A DNA stretch of 64,000 nt from CAVPXC01 sp963709505. Its GTDB lineage: Bacteria > Chloroflexota > Anaerolineae > JAAEKA01. Shown one piece after another: positions 8,414 to 16,793 of the stretch. The notes beneath the pieces were generated by a model, which was given only the letters and a program-made list of their open reading frames with translations, was not told the DNA's origin and did no database searches. The DNA lies in NCBI GenBank assembly GCA_963709505.1, contig CAVPXC010000011.1, positions 151,608 through 215,607 on the forward strand, read 5' to 3'. Position 1 is the stretch's first letter. Each line of letters starts with the position of its first letter. The position numbers and the translations under genes were made by a program.

Positions 8414-8443
8414 AGCCGCCGCTTACACCAGTAAGCGACGGCT
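8414..8443 (-). terminator. Hairpin at end of degV-plsX-fabF-NERD operon
   Basis: AGCCGCCGCTTAC (8414-8426) pairs with GTAAGCGACGGCT (8431-8443) with one mismatch and a 4-nt loop. On the minus strand TTTGCACTTT follows, a modest T-rich tail. It lies about 47 bp after the stop of the gene at 8490-9716 and before queG. Confidence 0.5.
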
Positions 8444-8489
8444 CTGTGGGTTCGAAGGAACGAGTAAAATCACCTGGCAGATCGTGCTA

Positions 8490-9716
8490 TCACGCGGCAG
8501 GCGGGATCATTAGGCTTTCGAGTTTCTGTAGCGTTGGGTTGTCCAGACGGTTGTCCTTGGCGCGCATGCGTAAAAGCGCCTTTAGGCCGTCGGGTTTGAT
8601 CACTGGAACTGCCGGGTTCTTGAGCTCGAGTTGTACGTTGGGATTGGCGAACAACACCAGTGGTTGTACATCGACGGTCACATCGGAGGCTTGTTGTGTC
8701 AGGAACTTTTGCACCTTTTCGGCATCCGCCACAGCGTCCGCCGACGGGTTGCCGATGCCTTCGTTGCTGAAGGCCAGGAGGAAGGTCAGCCGCCCGCCCT
8801 TTTGTTGCCACTTGTCGCCGGTGTTAGTAACCTTTCCACCATGCTCTCGCACGGCAAAGGTGTAGATCCCGCTTGGACCCATAAACACGTAGGCGGCAGG
8901 CGTCGAATAGATGTGCAGCGAGTAGCGATCGTCGAAGCCCTTGAGTTCCTTTGCAATCCGTTCGTCGGGCCGTGGGCTACGGCCAAAGCGCCGCGTGTTG
9001 TAGCCGCCGATGCTGGCTAGGATAAAGCCCAGGACCAGCGAGCCGATTGTGGCGATCAGCGCCCAGCGATAGTTCGAATTGGTCGTCTGAACCATGAGCA
9101 GCGCGCTCAGTTCCGCACCATGTACCGGCGCCATGACTTTCTTGTCGAAAGTCTGGAAAGCCGCCGACTCGACGGGCGGAGCAAACCGGTTGATCTTCTG
9201 ATTCGGCCAGCCCTGTTGGACCCCGGACCAGGCAACCACTTTCGTGGAAAGGAGCTTGCTGAGCTGATCCATCGAGACGCCTTCAGGGCCTATCCAGGTG
9301 TTCAGTGGTGATGCAAGCACGACAACCGCGTTGGCCCCGTCGACGATCGGGTATGTACCCGCACTCAACGTCTTATCCGTAGGGCTGACACCGTCGATCG
9401 GCAGGACTCGTGGCAGGGCGGGTTGTTTGGTTTTGGGCTGCAAGGTCGGGCTATCGGCCGAAGCAGGTACGACGGGCTGCTGCTGGTTGACGATCAGCTG
9501 ATAGGCGGCATAGTCCATGAAGGCGACCGCATTTCTGTCTTTTGCCACGCTTGACACGATCTGTTCGTTGTTGTCCACCAGGCGCGTAAAGGTGCCTGGA
9601 TTGGATCGGAAACTGATGACCATGCCAACCGCCAGGACGGCCATGCCGCCCCATTGGGTGTACTTGCCGATCTGTGCTCGGCGTTTGATGAATTTCTCGT
9701 TGGTGTAGACGCGCAT
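8490..9716 (-). CDS. Two-TM NERD-like membrane protein with a PstS-like insert
   Basis: 408 residues, intact frame. TM1 is at about residues 21-36 and TM2 at about 218-238. The C-terminal part (RRFGRSPRPDERIAKELKG..., then a beta-rich FMGPSGIYTFAV) matches my recollection of NERD-like proteins common in Chloroflexota. Between the two TM segments lie about 180 residues reminiscent of phosphate-binding (PstS-type) proteins: IVDGANAVVVLASPLNTWI, then SMDQLSKLLSTKVVAWSG. That would place a solute-binding-like domain outside the membrane. It starts 6 bp after the fabF stop and so belongs to the degV-plsX-fabF operon. Function unknown; the PstS resemblance is by motif only. Confidence 0.7.
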   Translation of the reverse strand: MRVYTNEKFIKRRAQIGKYTQWGGMAVLAVGMVISFRSNPGTFTRLVDNNEQIVSSVAKDRNAVAFMDYAAYQLIVNQQQPVVPASADSPTLQPKTKQPALPRVLPIDGVSPTDKTLSAGTYPIVDGANAVVVLASPLNTWIGPEGVSMDQLSKLLSTKVVAWSGVQQGWPNQKINRFAPPVESAAFQTFDKKVMAPVHGAELSALLMVQTTNSNYRWALIATIGSLVLGFILASIGGYNTRRFGRSPRPDERIAKELKGFDDRYSLHIYSTPAAYVFMGPSGIYTFAVREHGGKVTNTGDKWQQKGGRLTFLLAFSNEGIGNPSADAVADAEKVQKFLTQQASDVTVDVQPLVLFANPNVQLELKNPAVPVIKPDGLKALLRMRAKDNRLDNPTLQKLESLMIPPAA

Positions 9717-9722
9717 GATAGG

Positions 9723-11189
9723 TTATGGCCGGTACTTTCCTACGATCAGACAGGCATTTTGGCCGCCAAGGCCAAAGGAATTCGACAGGGCAACATCAAC
9801 TCGGGTCTTACGCGCGACGTTGGGCACGTAGTCCAAATCGCACTCCGGGTCTGGAGTGTGTAGGTTAATCGTCGGGTGGATGGTGTCGGTGTAGACTGAA
9901 TAGACGCATGCCATCGCTTCCACTGCGCCGGCGCCGCCGAACAGGTGGCCGATCATGGACTTGGTGGAACTGATCGGGATCTCATAGGCGCGCGGTCCGA
10001 AGACATCTTTGATGCCTTTGGTCTCGTGGGCGTCGCCCAGCGGCGTGCCTGCGGCATGAGCGTTGATGTAGTCGATATCGGATGGTTCCATCCCCGCATC
10101 GGCCAGGGCTGAACGCATGCACAGGGCTGCGCCCTTAGCCTCGGGATCGGGTGCGGCGATGTTGTAGGCATCGGCCGACTCGCCCCAGCCCAAGATCTCG
10201 GCGTAAATGCGTGCGCCGCGTGCCAGCGCGTGCTCGAGGCTTTCCAGCACGAAGATCGCCGTGCCTTCGCCGATGACGAAACCATCGCGCGTGGCGTCAA
10301 AGGGCCGGCCTGCGTGCGACGGAACCTCGTTCTGTGTGGTGGCAGCGCGCATGGCCTCGAAGGTCGCAAAGAACAAGTCCGATATCATCGCCTCGGACCC
10401 GCCCGCTAACATGACGTCGGCCGCGCCGCGTCGGATCTCCTCGGTGGCAACACCGATGGCCTGGGTACCGGCCGCACAGGCCGTCACGACAGTGTTAAGC
10501 GGACCGCGGCAACCGAAGGTGTTGCTCAGGTGGAAGGCCGGCATGTTGGGCAGGCCGTTGATGGTGTCGACCGGCCGGACGCGAAGCTTCTTTGACTCTC
10601 CGCTTGAGCGCATTAAGTCGACGAACATATCTTGCCCGCCAACCCCTGTGCCGAGCACCACACCCATGCGCGTGGGATCTTCATGGGTCAAATCAAGACC
10701 GGAGTCCTCGACTGCCTCATAGCCGGCAACGACGCTGATCTGCGAGCAGCGCGCCATGCGGCGAGCCTCTTTGCGTGGAATGCGCACTTCTGGGTCGAAG
10801 CCTTTGATCTCTCCGCCCACCTGGCTGTCGTATGGGCTGATGTCGAACTGCGTCACTCGGGTCACACCGGAGCGGCCGGCCACAAAGGCCTCCCAGGATT
10901 CTTTGGCTGTATTAGCCACCGGCGTGAGCGCGCCGATGCCGGTGATGACGACGCGGCGGCGCTTACGCTGGGCGATGCCGTTGACGGCCGAGGCCAGTGC
11001 GGCCAGTAGCTCATTTTCGTTTGCTAAGGCCGACAGGTCGGCATTCTGATAGCCATCCAGCTCTTGCAGCTCCGTAAGCAGAGCAAAGCGCAGGTTGACA
11101 GGGACTCGTTGAAGGGACTCTCGTAGGTTTGTCATTGGCGGTATCTCGTTACATCCTTGTGTGTTGTTACTCAGACTCGAGGTCTTCAT
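9723..11189 (-). CDS. fabF: Beta-ketoacyl-ACP synthase II (FabF-type) with N-terminal extension
   Basis: Condensing enzyme of fatty-acid elongation. The KAS core starts at RRRVVITGIGALTPV. The catalytic triad is present: Cys in VVTACAAGTQAIG, His in NAHAAGTPLGD and His in STKSMIGHLFGGAGA; it ends SNSFGLGGQNACLIV. About 75-80 residues precede the core (from MKTSSLSNN or MTNLRESLQ), an unusual extension for FabF. I chose 11189 because GGAG lies about 8 bases upstream; 11135 is the alternative. It follows plsX by about 43 bp and precedes the NERD-like gene by 6 bp. Confidence 0.88.
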   Translation of the reverse strand: MKTSSLSNNTQGCNEIPPMTNLRESLQRVPVNLRFALLTELQELDGYQNADLSALANENELLAALASAVNGIAQRKRRRVVITGIGALTPVANTAKESWEAFVAGRSGVTRVTQFDISPYDSQVGGEIKGFDPEVRIPRKEARRMARCSQISVVAGYEAVEDSGLDLTHEDPTRMGVVLGTGVGGQDMFVDLMRSSGESKKLRVRPVDTINGLPNMPAFHLSNTFGCRGPLNTVVTACAAGTQAIGVATEEIRRGAADVMLAGGSEAMISDLFFATFEAMRAATTQNEVPSHAGRPFDATRDGFVIGEGTAIFVLESLEHALARGARIYAEILGWGESADAYNIAAPDPEAKGAALCMRSALADAGMEPSDIDYINAHAAGTPLGDAHETKGIKDVFGPRAYEIPISSTKSMIGHLFGGAGAVEAMACVYSVYTDTIHPTINLHTPDPECDLDYVPNVARKTRVDVALSNSFGLGGQNACLIVGKYRP

Positions 11190-11232
11190 CACGATCTCCG
11201 ATTTCTTCTGAAAAATCGGAAGTCTGCTCTTT

Positions 11233-12265
11233 TCATTCCGCATCCAAAATCACCGCAGGACGCTCCATCAGGCCGGTGCGGATTTTGCCCGTCACGTCGG
11301 CCAGGACAGCCTCGCGGGCGACTTTGATTGCGCTGCGGACGGCGCGCCCGTTGGAGCGCCCGTGTCCAATAATGCATACGTGGTTGAGGCCCAGTAGCAC
11401 GGCCCCACCATACTCAGCATAATCAAGTTTCTTGGCCGCCAGCGCGGAATGCTGGCTTGGCCAACGCAGCGCCGATCTTGGCCTGTGGCCGGCTCATGAT
11501 CTCGGACCGTAGGGTATCGAGGATCAGGGAGGCCACACCCTCGCTCAGCTTGAGCATGACGTTACCGGTGAAGCCATCGGTGACTACGACATCAGCCAGG
11601 CCGGCAGGCACGTCCCGTCCCTCGACGTTGCCGATGAAATTCAACCCGGGGGTCGCCTTGATCAGCTCATAGGCCTGGCGGACGGGGATATTGCCCTTAC
11701 CTTCTTCCTCCCCGATGGAAACGATCCCAACACGCGGGTTGGCCAGGCCGAGCACACTCTCGGCATAGATGCTGCCCATCACGGCGAACTGCTGAAGATA
11801 GGCCGGTTTCCAATCGGTATTGGCGCCGATGTCCATGAAGAAGCAAGAGCCGGTCTTGGTGGGAAGCATTGTGGCCAGGGCCGGCCGGTGAATGCGTCGT
11901 TGGCCGTCGACCTTGATGCGGCCCAGCACGAGGAGGGCAATCGCCAGCGTGGCGCCGGTATTGCCGGCGGTGACGAAAGCGTCGGCCTCGCCGGCTTTGA
12001 CCAGGCGCATGCCGACGTGCATGCACGAGTTCGGCTTGCCGCGCACCACCTCGCTAGGCTTGTCCTCCATCTCGATGACCTCGTCGGCGTGCACCACCGA
12101 CAGAGGCAGGCCGTTGGTGTCGTGTTTGGCCAGCTCCTGGCGGATGACGTTTTCGCGGCCCACGAGCACCACCGGAACGTCGAACTCGCGCGCGGCCATC
12201 ACCGCGCCTTCTACGGTGGCGGCTGGGGCGTAGTCGCCGCCCATGGCATCTAGGACGATTTTCAT
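11233..12265 (-). CDS. plsX: Phosphate acyltransferase PlsX, one frameshift
   Basis: Converts acyl-ACP to acyl-phosphate for phospholipid synthesis. The start MKIVLDAMGGDYAP is diagnostic, followed by TAGNTGATLA, FMDIGANTD and VTDGFTGNVMLKLSEG. The frame breaks near 11425-11445 and the conserved C-terminus continues in another frame (LDYAEYGGAVLLGL, HGRSNGRAVRSAI), ending with ILDAE and TGA at 11233. The start overlaps the degV stop by 4 bp. One-base error is the simplest explanation for the break. Confidence 0.9.
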
Positions 12266-13119
12266 AGCTCGACCTGCAATGCGCCCAAGGCGATCACGCC
12301 CGGCCCGGCCTGGGCGGCCAGCACGGGGCCTAGCTCCACGACAATCAACTCCTGCACGTTCAACGCCTGACGCACCGCAGGTTCAAACGCCTTGGCCTCG
12401 TCGGGCACGTTGGCGTTGACAATGGCGATGCGCACCGGGCTGTCGCCAACGTGTTTGCGCACGAGGTCGATCAGCGCAGCCTTGGCGCTTTTGCGGCCGC
12501 GCTCTCGACCTATCGGTTTGAGCAGGCCGTCGTCGATGATCAGCATCGGCTTGACGTTCAGCAGCGTGCCCATCATGCCCTGGACCGGCGAAAGCCGGCC
12601 GCCGGCCACCAAGTACTTGAGCGTGTCGACCGTAAACACCGTCACGATGCGCTGCGGCAGTTTGGGCAATGTCGCGACAATCTCTTCGAACGATGCACCA
12701 GCCTGGGCCATCTCCGCCGCGATGATCGTCTGCCAGCCGCCGCCCATGGAGACGCTATTCGTGTCCCATACAAAGACGGGCACATCGTGCTCCAGCTCGG
12801 CAGTCTGCACCGCGGAATTGTGTGTGCCGCTCAGCTTGGCCGACACGGTCGTGATCACAATGCTGCTGGCGCCTTCGGCCTTGACCTGTTCGATGGCCGC
12901 AGTGAACTGTCTTGGTGTCGGCTGGGCCGTGGTCGGCAGAGGTGCGCCCTTTGGCAACTGGGCCAACCGGCGGTAGAATTCGGACTCGACGATATCGACC
13001 TTGTTGAGGTAGACATCGTCGCCGAAGATGACGAGCGCCGGGCATTCGACGATACTCAGATCGCTCAGGTATGAGTCTGGGACGTTGATACTGGAGTCGC
13101 AGATGACTCGAACGGTCAT
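12262..13119 (-). CDS. DegV family fatty-acid-binding protein
   Basis: About 285 residues. The N-terminus MTVRVICDSSINVPDSYL is the DegV start, followed by FYRRLAQLPKGAPLPTTAQPTP and the fatty-acid-binding domain with TVSAKLSGTHNSA, DTLKYLVAGGR and GTLLNVKPML. DegV/FakB proteins bind fatty acids and can present them to FakA for phosphorylation. The 4-bp overlap with plsX (acyl-phosphate synthesis) supports a role in acyl supply. It is the first gene of a four-gene minus operon; a strong leader hairpin lies at 13156-13191. Confidence 0.9.
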   Translation of the reverse strand: MTVRVICDSSINVPDSYLSDLSIVECPALVIFGDDVYLNKVDIVESEFYRRLAQLPKGAPLPTTAQPTPRQFTAAIEQVKAEGASSIVITTVSAKLSGTHNSAVQTAELEHDVPVFVWDTNSVSMGGGWQTIIAAEMAQAGASFEEIVATLPKLPQRIVTVFTVDTLKYLVAGGRLSPVQGMMGTLLNVKPMLIIDDGLLKPIGRERGRKSAKAALIDLVRKHVGDSPVRIAIVNANVPDEAKAFEPAVRQALNVQELIVVELGPVLAAQAGPGVIALGALQVEL

Positions 13120-13155
13120 AACTAGCCGGCCTCTCTTCCTGGACCAAACACACAT

Positions 13156-13191
13156 CGGCACGCCATCCTCTCATCGACAGATGGCGTGCCG
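13156..13191 (-). promoter_or_regulatory. Leader hairpin of the degV-plsX-fabF operon
   Basis: CGGCACGCCATC (13156-13167) and GATGGCGTGCCG (13180-13191) form a perfect 12-bp stem with a 12-nt loop. It lies 36 bp before the degV start. On the minus strand a possible promoter (TTGTGG, 15-16 bp, TATAGT) lies just upstream, which would place the hairpin near the 5' end of the mRNA. No T-run follows, so it is not an obvious terminator. Confidence 0.5.
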
Positions 13192-13378
13192 TACTCACTA
13201 TAAAACACGGCGCCGGTCCACAAGTTGCGGTGGTCCGTGCGCCTCAGTCTCAGTACCAGTATCCACAGTCTGGTAATTCTGTCAAGACCCAGGGCTCCTT
13301 GTGCAAGGTGGAACAGATGTGGTACAACGGCTGAAACCTCGCAGGCCCTGTTGCGTATTAAGAGGTGAGAGTTAACAC

Positions 13379-13410
13379 GACCTCCGAGGTCTTCCGAGAC
13401 CTCGGAGGTC
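13379..13410. repeat. GACCTCCGAGGTC palindromic repeat
   Basis: GACCTCCGAGGTC and GACCTCGGAGGTC flank TTCCGA, giving nested palindromes that can fold as one hairpin. Related copies lie at 46986-47063. It sits between the divergent degV operon and pspC. Confidence 0.7.
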
Positions 13411-13456
13411 TGTCCGGCAACTCGATTTGAATCAAACACAAACAGGAGAACACCTC

Positions 13457-13690
13457 ATGGAAAAGCGTCTCTATCGTTCCCGCAACGACCGCGTGATCTC
13501 TGGCGTATGCAGTGGAATCGGCACCTACTTGAAGATCGACCCGACCGTGGTCCGCGTCGTGGCCGCACTGCTATTGCTGATGTCCTTCGGTACGATGATT
13601 CTCATCTACTTGGTGCTGGCGTTGATCATCCCTCAGGAGCCGATGCAGCTGCCGGCGACACGCCCCGAGGCGGATGTCGTCCAAAAATGA
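13457..13690 (+). CDS. PspC domain membrane protein
   Basis: 77 residues. MEKRLYRSRNDRVISGVCSGIGTYLKIDPTVVR is the classic PspC domain, followed by one TM helix (VVAALLLLMSFGTMILIYLVLALIIP). PspC proteins take part in envelope-stress responses. The start at 13457 has AGGAG nine bases upstream. Its TGA overlaps the next start (ATGA at 13687). No pspA or regulator is adjacent. Confidence 0.88.
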   Translation: MEKRLYRSRNDRVISGVCSGIGTYLKIDPTVVRVVAALLLLMSFGTMILIYLVLALIIPQEPMQLPATRPEADVVQK

Positions 13691-15007
13691 TCGATCTGCC
13701 CCGTTTACACGCCGGCATCCCGGCGTTGGCCCACAGCATCTATCTGAACACCGGCACTTTCGGCCCGATGCCCACCGGCCGTAGCTGACGAGATTCGCCG
13801 CGTCTACGGCGAGATCGAGCGACAAGGCACGTTTTCGCCGGCCATCTTCTGGCAGATGGAACTGGAGGGCTTCGAGGCGGTCCGGGGCCAGGTGGCCACG
13901 CTGCTGCACGCCCAGGCGGCCGAGATCGCGCTGACGCGCAACGTCACCGATGGCATCAACATCGTGCTGCACGGGTTGGACTGGCAGGCAGGGGATGAGG
14001 TCATCCTCACCGATCATGAGCACCCCAGCGGCACGGTGCCGTGGCTGGCGCTGGCCGAGCGAGCGGGAGTGCAGCTGCGCTGGCTGGAGCTAGTCGACGA
14101 CGCCGACGAGATCGTCGCGCGCTTCGAGCGGCTGCTGGGGCCGCGCACGCGGCTGGCGCAGCTGAGCCACGTCTCCTGCCTGACGGGCCTGCGTTTACCC
14201 ATCGAGCGGCTATGCATGCTTGCCCGCCAGGCGGGCGTGTTGACCCTGGTGGACGGCGCGCACGCCGAAGGGCAGTTTGCGGTCGACGTGGCCGCGTTGG
14301 GCTGCGATTTCTACGCGGCGTGCGGCCATAAGTGGCTGCTCGGCCCGCAGGGCGTTGGCATGCTGTTCGTGCGCGGCGACCACATCGAGCGGCTGCGGCC
14401 GATGTGGCTGGGCTGGGACGTGGCGCAGCCCTTCGATCGGGTCAACCGCAGCTACCAACTGCAAAGCACCGCCGCGCGCTTCGAGCAAAGCACGCGCGCC
14501 TGGCCTCTGTACCTGGCTTTCGGCAAGGCCGTGGAGCACATCGAAGGCATCGGCTTGGCCGCGATCGAGGCGCGTGTGCACTCGTTGCGACGCCAGTTTA
14601 TTGCGGATCTGTCCTCTATTCCCGGCGTCACCGTGCTCAGCCCGGTGGACCCGAGCTTGGGCACGGGTCTGGTGACCGTGCGTGTGGCCGGCTGGCCCTG
14701 CGACGTCCTTCAGCAACGCCTGTGGGAGGAGCACCGCATCATCACTAACGTCATCCGCGAGTTCGACGCGCTGCGCTTTTCGTTGGCGTTTTTCACGTCA
14801 GAGCAGGAAGTGGAGATCGCGCTTGAGGCAGTGGCGGCTGCTGCTCCACCAGGGCAGAGCTTGACGCCAGTGTCGAAAGCACCGTTTTCGAGTGTTGGAC
14901 CCTTCGGGTTTCGCTGGTCAAACCCGCTACTTGGTCAAAGAGCAACATCTACTCGAACCGGCAATCTGGTCAAGGGCGAGAAACCCGAAGAGCTTGCCCT
15001 GAGGTAG
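13687..15007 (+). CDS. Class V aminotransferase (cysteine desulfurase/epimerase-like), frameshifted
   Basis: PLP enzyme of the SufS/isopenicillin-N-epimerase fold. MIDLPRLHAGIPALAHSIYL with LNTGTFGPMPT begins at 13687; the frame shifts near 13785 and continues VYGEIERQGTFSP. Motifs: ALTRNVTDGINIV, DHEHPSGTVPW, HVSCLTGLRLP, VDGAHAEGQ and the PLP lysine in CGHKWLLGPQG. The C-terminal tail after about 14880 is repeat-derived: CTTCGGGTTTCGC around 14902 is matched by GCGAGAAACCCGAAG near 14980, so the last ~45 residues are probably not native. Substrate cannot be deduced. Confidence 0.82.
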
Positions 15008-15056
15008 CCAAGGGGTCTGTCCCCAACGCGAAATGCGCCCGGAGCATGGGTCGAGG

Positions 15057-15085
15057 TTGACGGTGGTCGTGATCGATTGTACAAT
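15057..15085 (+). promoter_or_regulatory. Sigma-70 promoter TTGACG-N17-TACAAT
   Basis: TTGACG at 15057-15062 and TACAAT at 15080-15085 are separated by exactly 17 bp. The predicted start of transcription lies just at or inside the hairpin at 15087-15115. It drives the gene at 15155. Confidence 0.6.
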
Positions 15086-15086
15086 G

Positions 15087-15124
15087 AGGCTGCATGGAGC
15101 TAAACCGTGCAGCCTTATTTGTTT
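15087..15124 (+). terminator. Promoter-proximal hairpin, possible attenuator
   Basis: AGGCTGCA (15087-15094) pairs with TGCAGCCT (15108-15115), followed by the T-rich TATTTGTTT. Placed immediately after a promoter and 31 bp before a start codon, it could attenuate transcription. Alternatively it is a chance weak terminator. Confidence 0.4.
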
Positions 15125-15154
15125 CCTTGCCGGCTAGCCCAAACCGACCTGACC

Positions 15155-15910
15155 ATGAACCAAACCGACCTATACGACTCTATTGTTCGTCGCATCGCCG
15201 ACCTCAGCGAGGATAGCCTGTTGCAGCTCTCGCACTATATCTCCTTCCTCAAATGGCAGGAGGAGCAGTGGCGCGAATGGGGCGACGAGGACTTAAGCTT
15301 TGACGCCGCGGACGGCACATCGCCGGAAATGGGCCTCCGCCAGCCGCGCTGGGTGCTGGACCTGATTGAGCAGTTCGAGCAGGCGACCATCGCTTCGACC
15401 CAGACGAGCCAGGGCATGGAGGTGTGCGTGGCGCCGGCACAATGCGGCCTGGAGCAGCGCCTGGCCATCTGGCAGCATCCGCCCATCGCGGGCGCATCGG
15501 TTGTCCAATACCAGTTCACCGTACCGGCTACCGTGGAGCGGCTGCGTTTCCGCGCTAAAGTCGGCATTCGCAACGGTTCGTTGATCGCCGAGATGCCCGA
15601 CAACTACGTTGCCTTTCGCTTCTTCGTCAATGGGCACCGGCTGTGGAGCACCACCAAGAACACCACGACCTGGGACGACGTGTCGGTAGACCTGCCGACG
15701 CTGGCCGGCGAGTACGCCACGATCCAGCTCGTGACCGACGGCCTGGGCGATTCGCGGTGGAATTGGGCCGTTTGGGGCACACCGCTTGTTGATCGGAGAG
15801 TAGAAAAGGTAGCCGCAAAGCAGATGGCGCTGGTTGAAGAAGGATTATCGATCTCAGTTGGTCTTACTGGGTGTTGTAGGTATAATGGATTTGATGAGTA
15901 TGGTGTTTGA
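15155..15910 (+). CDS. DUF2281-like N-terminus plus beta-rich binding domain, unknown function
   Basis: 251 residues, no family firmly recognised. Residues 1-50 (DLYDSIVRRIADLSEDSLLQL...) resemble small DUF2281-type helical domains. From about residue 85 to 215 the sequence is beta-rich and Trp-rich, ending FFVNGHRLWSTTKN... and DSRWNWAVWGTPLV, which recalls NPCBM/NEW2-like carbohydrate-binding modules. No signal peptide or TM is visible. The last residues overlap the promoter of the next gene. The start at 15155 is chosen over 15107 because 15107 lies inside the leader hairpin. Confidence 0.6.
   Translation: MNQTDLYDSIVRRIADLSEDSLLQLSHYISFLKWQEEQWREWGDEDLSFDAADGTSPEMGLRQPRWVLDLIEQFEQATIASTQTSQGMEVCVAPAQCGLEQRLAIWQHPPIAGASVVQYQFTVPATVERLRFRAKVGIRNGSLIAEMPDNYVAFRFFVNGHRLWSTTKNTTTWDDVSVDLPTLAGEYATIQLVTDGLGDSRWNWAVWGTPLVDRRVEKVAAKQMALVEEGLSISVGLTGCCRYNGFDEYGV
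15858..15886 (+). promoter_or_regulatory. Promoter TTGGTC-N17-TATAAT inside the preceding gene
   Basis: TTGGTC at 15858-15863 and TATAAT at 15881-15886 are spaced 17 bp, 45 bp before the ATG at 15931. It would express the small protein and the C39-like protease separately from the gene it sits in. Confidence 0.5.
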
Positions 15911-15930
15911 GTGACGATGGAGAGGTTGCG

Positions 15931-16305
15931 ATGAGAAGTGAGATGAGCACGCCAGTCTTGCCGGAACAAGCAGAGGTTCGCTACCACATGGAGGTTACAT
16001 TTCGCGTTGCGATTACTCCGTTTGTGGCACAACAGAACGCCAACGTCTACTTGCTGATGAATGTGGGAAACATGCTTAGCGCCGGCGACCCCATCCTTTC
16101 GCTTGGGGAACATCCGTACTGGAAGGTGCCGATCTACTGTGCTTTTCCGGAGTTTGGTCGACGTGAGAAGATTGGGGACTTGGCCGTTGACGTAGACAGC
16201 GGTGCCATCCTGTTGGAAGTGTCGTATCCATCATCAGCGGAGGCCATCGAGCGCCATGCCCAGCTCGCCTATGATACTCTTACAGCATCATCGGCAAGAC
16301 CATAG
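15931..16305 (+). CDS. Hypothetical protein upstream of C39-like protease
   Basis: About 124 residues, soluble, not recognised. It contains VRYHMEVTFRVAITPFVAQQNANVYLL and a short C-terminal helix (EAIERHAQLAYDTL). The start at 15931 has GGAGAGG upstream. Its 3' end overlaps the C39-like gene, so the two are probably co-translated. No transmembrane segment is seen. Confidence 0.6.
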   Translation: MRSEMSTPVLPEQAEVRYHMEVTFRVAITPFVAQQNANVYLLMNVGNMLSAGDPILSLGEHPYWKVPIYCAFPEFGRREKIGDLAVDVDSGAILLEVSYPSSAEAIERHAQLAYDTLTASSARP

Positions 16306-16747
16306 CGCCAGTTGCCTGGCAGCATGCGTCGTTATGGTCTTGAGCCACTATCGAGTGGAGATGTCCGAGGTTGAGGCACGTCGCATCCTCAAGACCAAAC
16401 CCTATTCGGGTACTCACCCAGTTAATCTTCTACGGCTCAGCGATCTAGGGTTCGATGCCTGGCCCTACGAGGGTACTGAAGCCGAGCTAAGGCAGCGGAT
16501 TTCCAGCGGACTTCCGGTCATTGCGTTTTTGTGGACAGGTGCACTCAAGCATTGGGCAAGCTTAGGGGGAGTGGACTACATTCACACAGTCGTAGTGGTT
16601 GGATGCACCGAGACGATGATTTCCGTGCACGACCCTGTCATGAGCAGTGGACCTATCGAGATCTCGTGGGTCGAGTTCAAGGAATCATGGCAGTACTCCC
16701 GACAGATGATGGCGGTCATCGAAACTCACGTTGGGCGTGATGAATAA
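16271..16747 (+). CDS. Papain-like cysteine peptidase of the C39-like family
   Basis: About 158 residues. The catalytic Cys lies in SCLAACVVMVLSHY, the His in YIHTVVVVGC and the Asp in SVHDPV, the order of C39/BtrH-like peptidases. Stand-alone C39-like domains cleave leader peptides or bind peptide substrates. No ABC transporter or bacteriocin precursor is adjacent. The start at 16271 (MILLQHH) is chosen by comparison with family N-termini; 16256 is an alternative. It overlaps the upstream gene by about 35 bp. Confidence 0.75.
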   Translation: MILLQHHRQDHSASCLAACVVMVLSHYRVEMSEVEARRILKTKPYSGTHPVNLLRLSDLGFDAWPYEGTEAELRQRISSGLPVIAFLWTGALKHWASLGGVDYIHTVVVVGCTETMISVHDPVMSSGPIEISWVEFKESWQYSRQMMAVIETHVGRDE

Positions 16748-16793
16748 ACATACAGATAGGCCCTCCATCGTTTAGACTTGTGAGGAAAACTCT

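Noticed and set aside
8414..8465. tRNA-like stretch ending in GGGTTCGAAGG
   Set aside because: No cloverleaf: acceptor and anticodon arms cannot be formed. The hairpin is better explained as an operon terminator.
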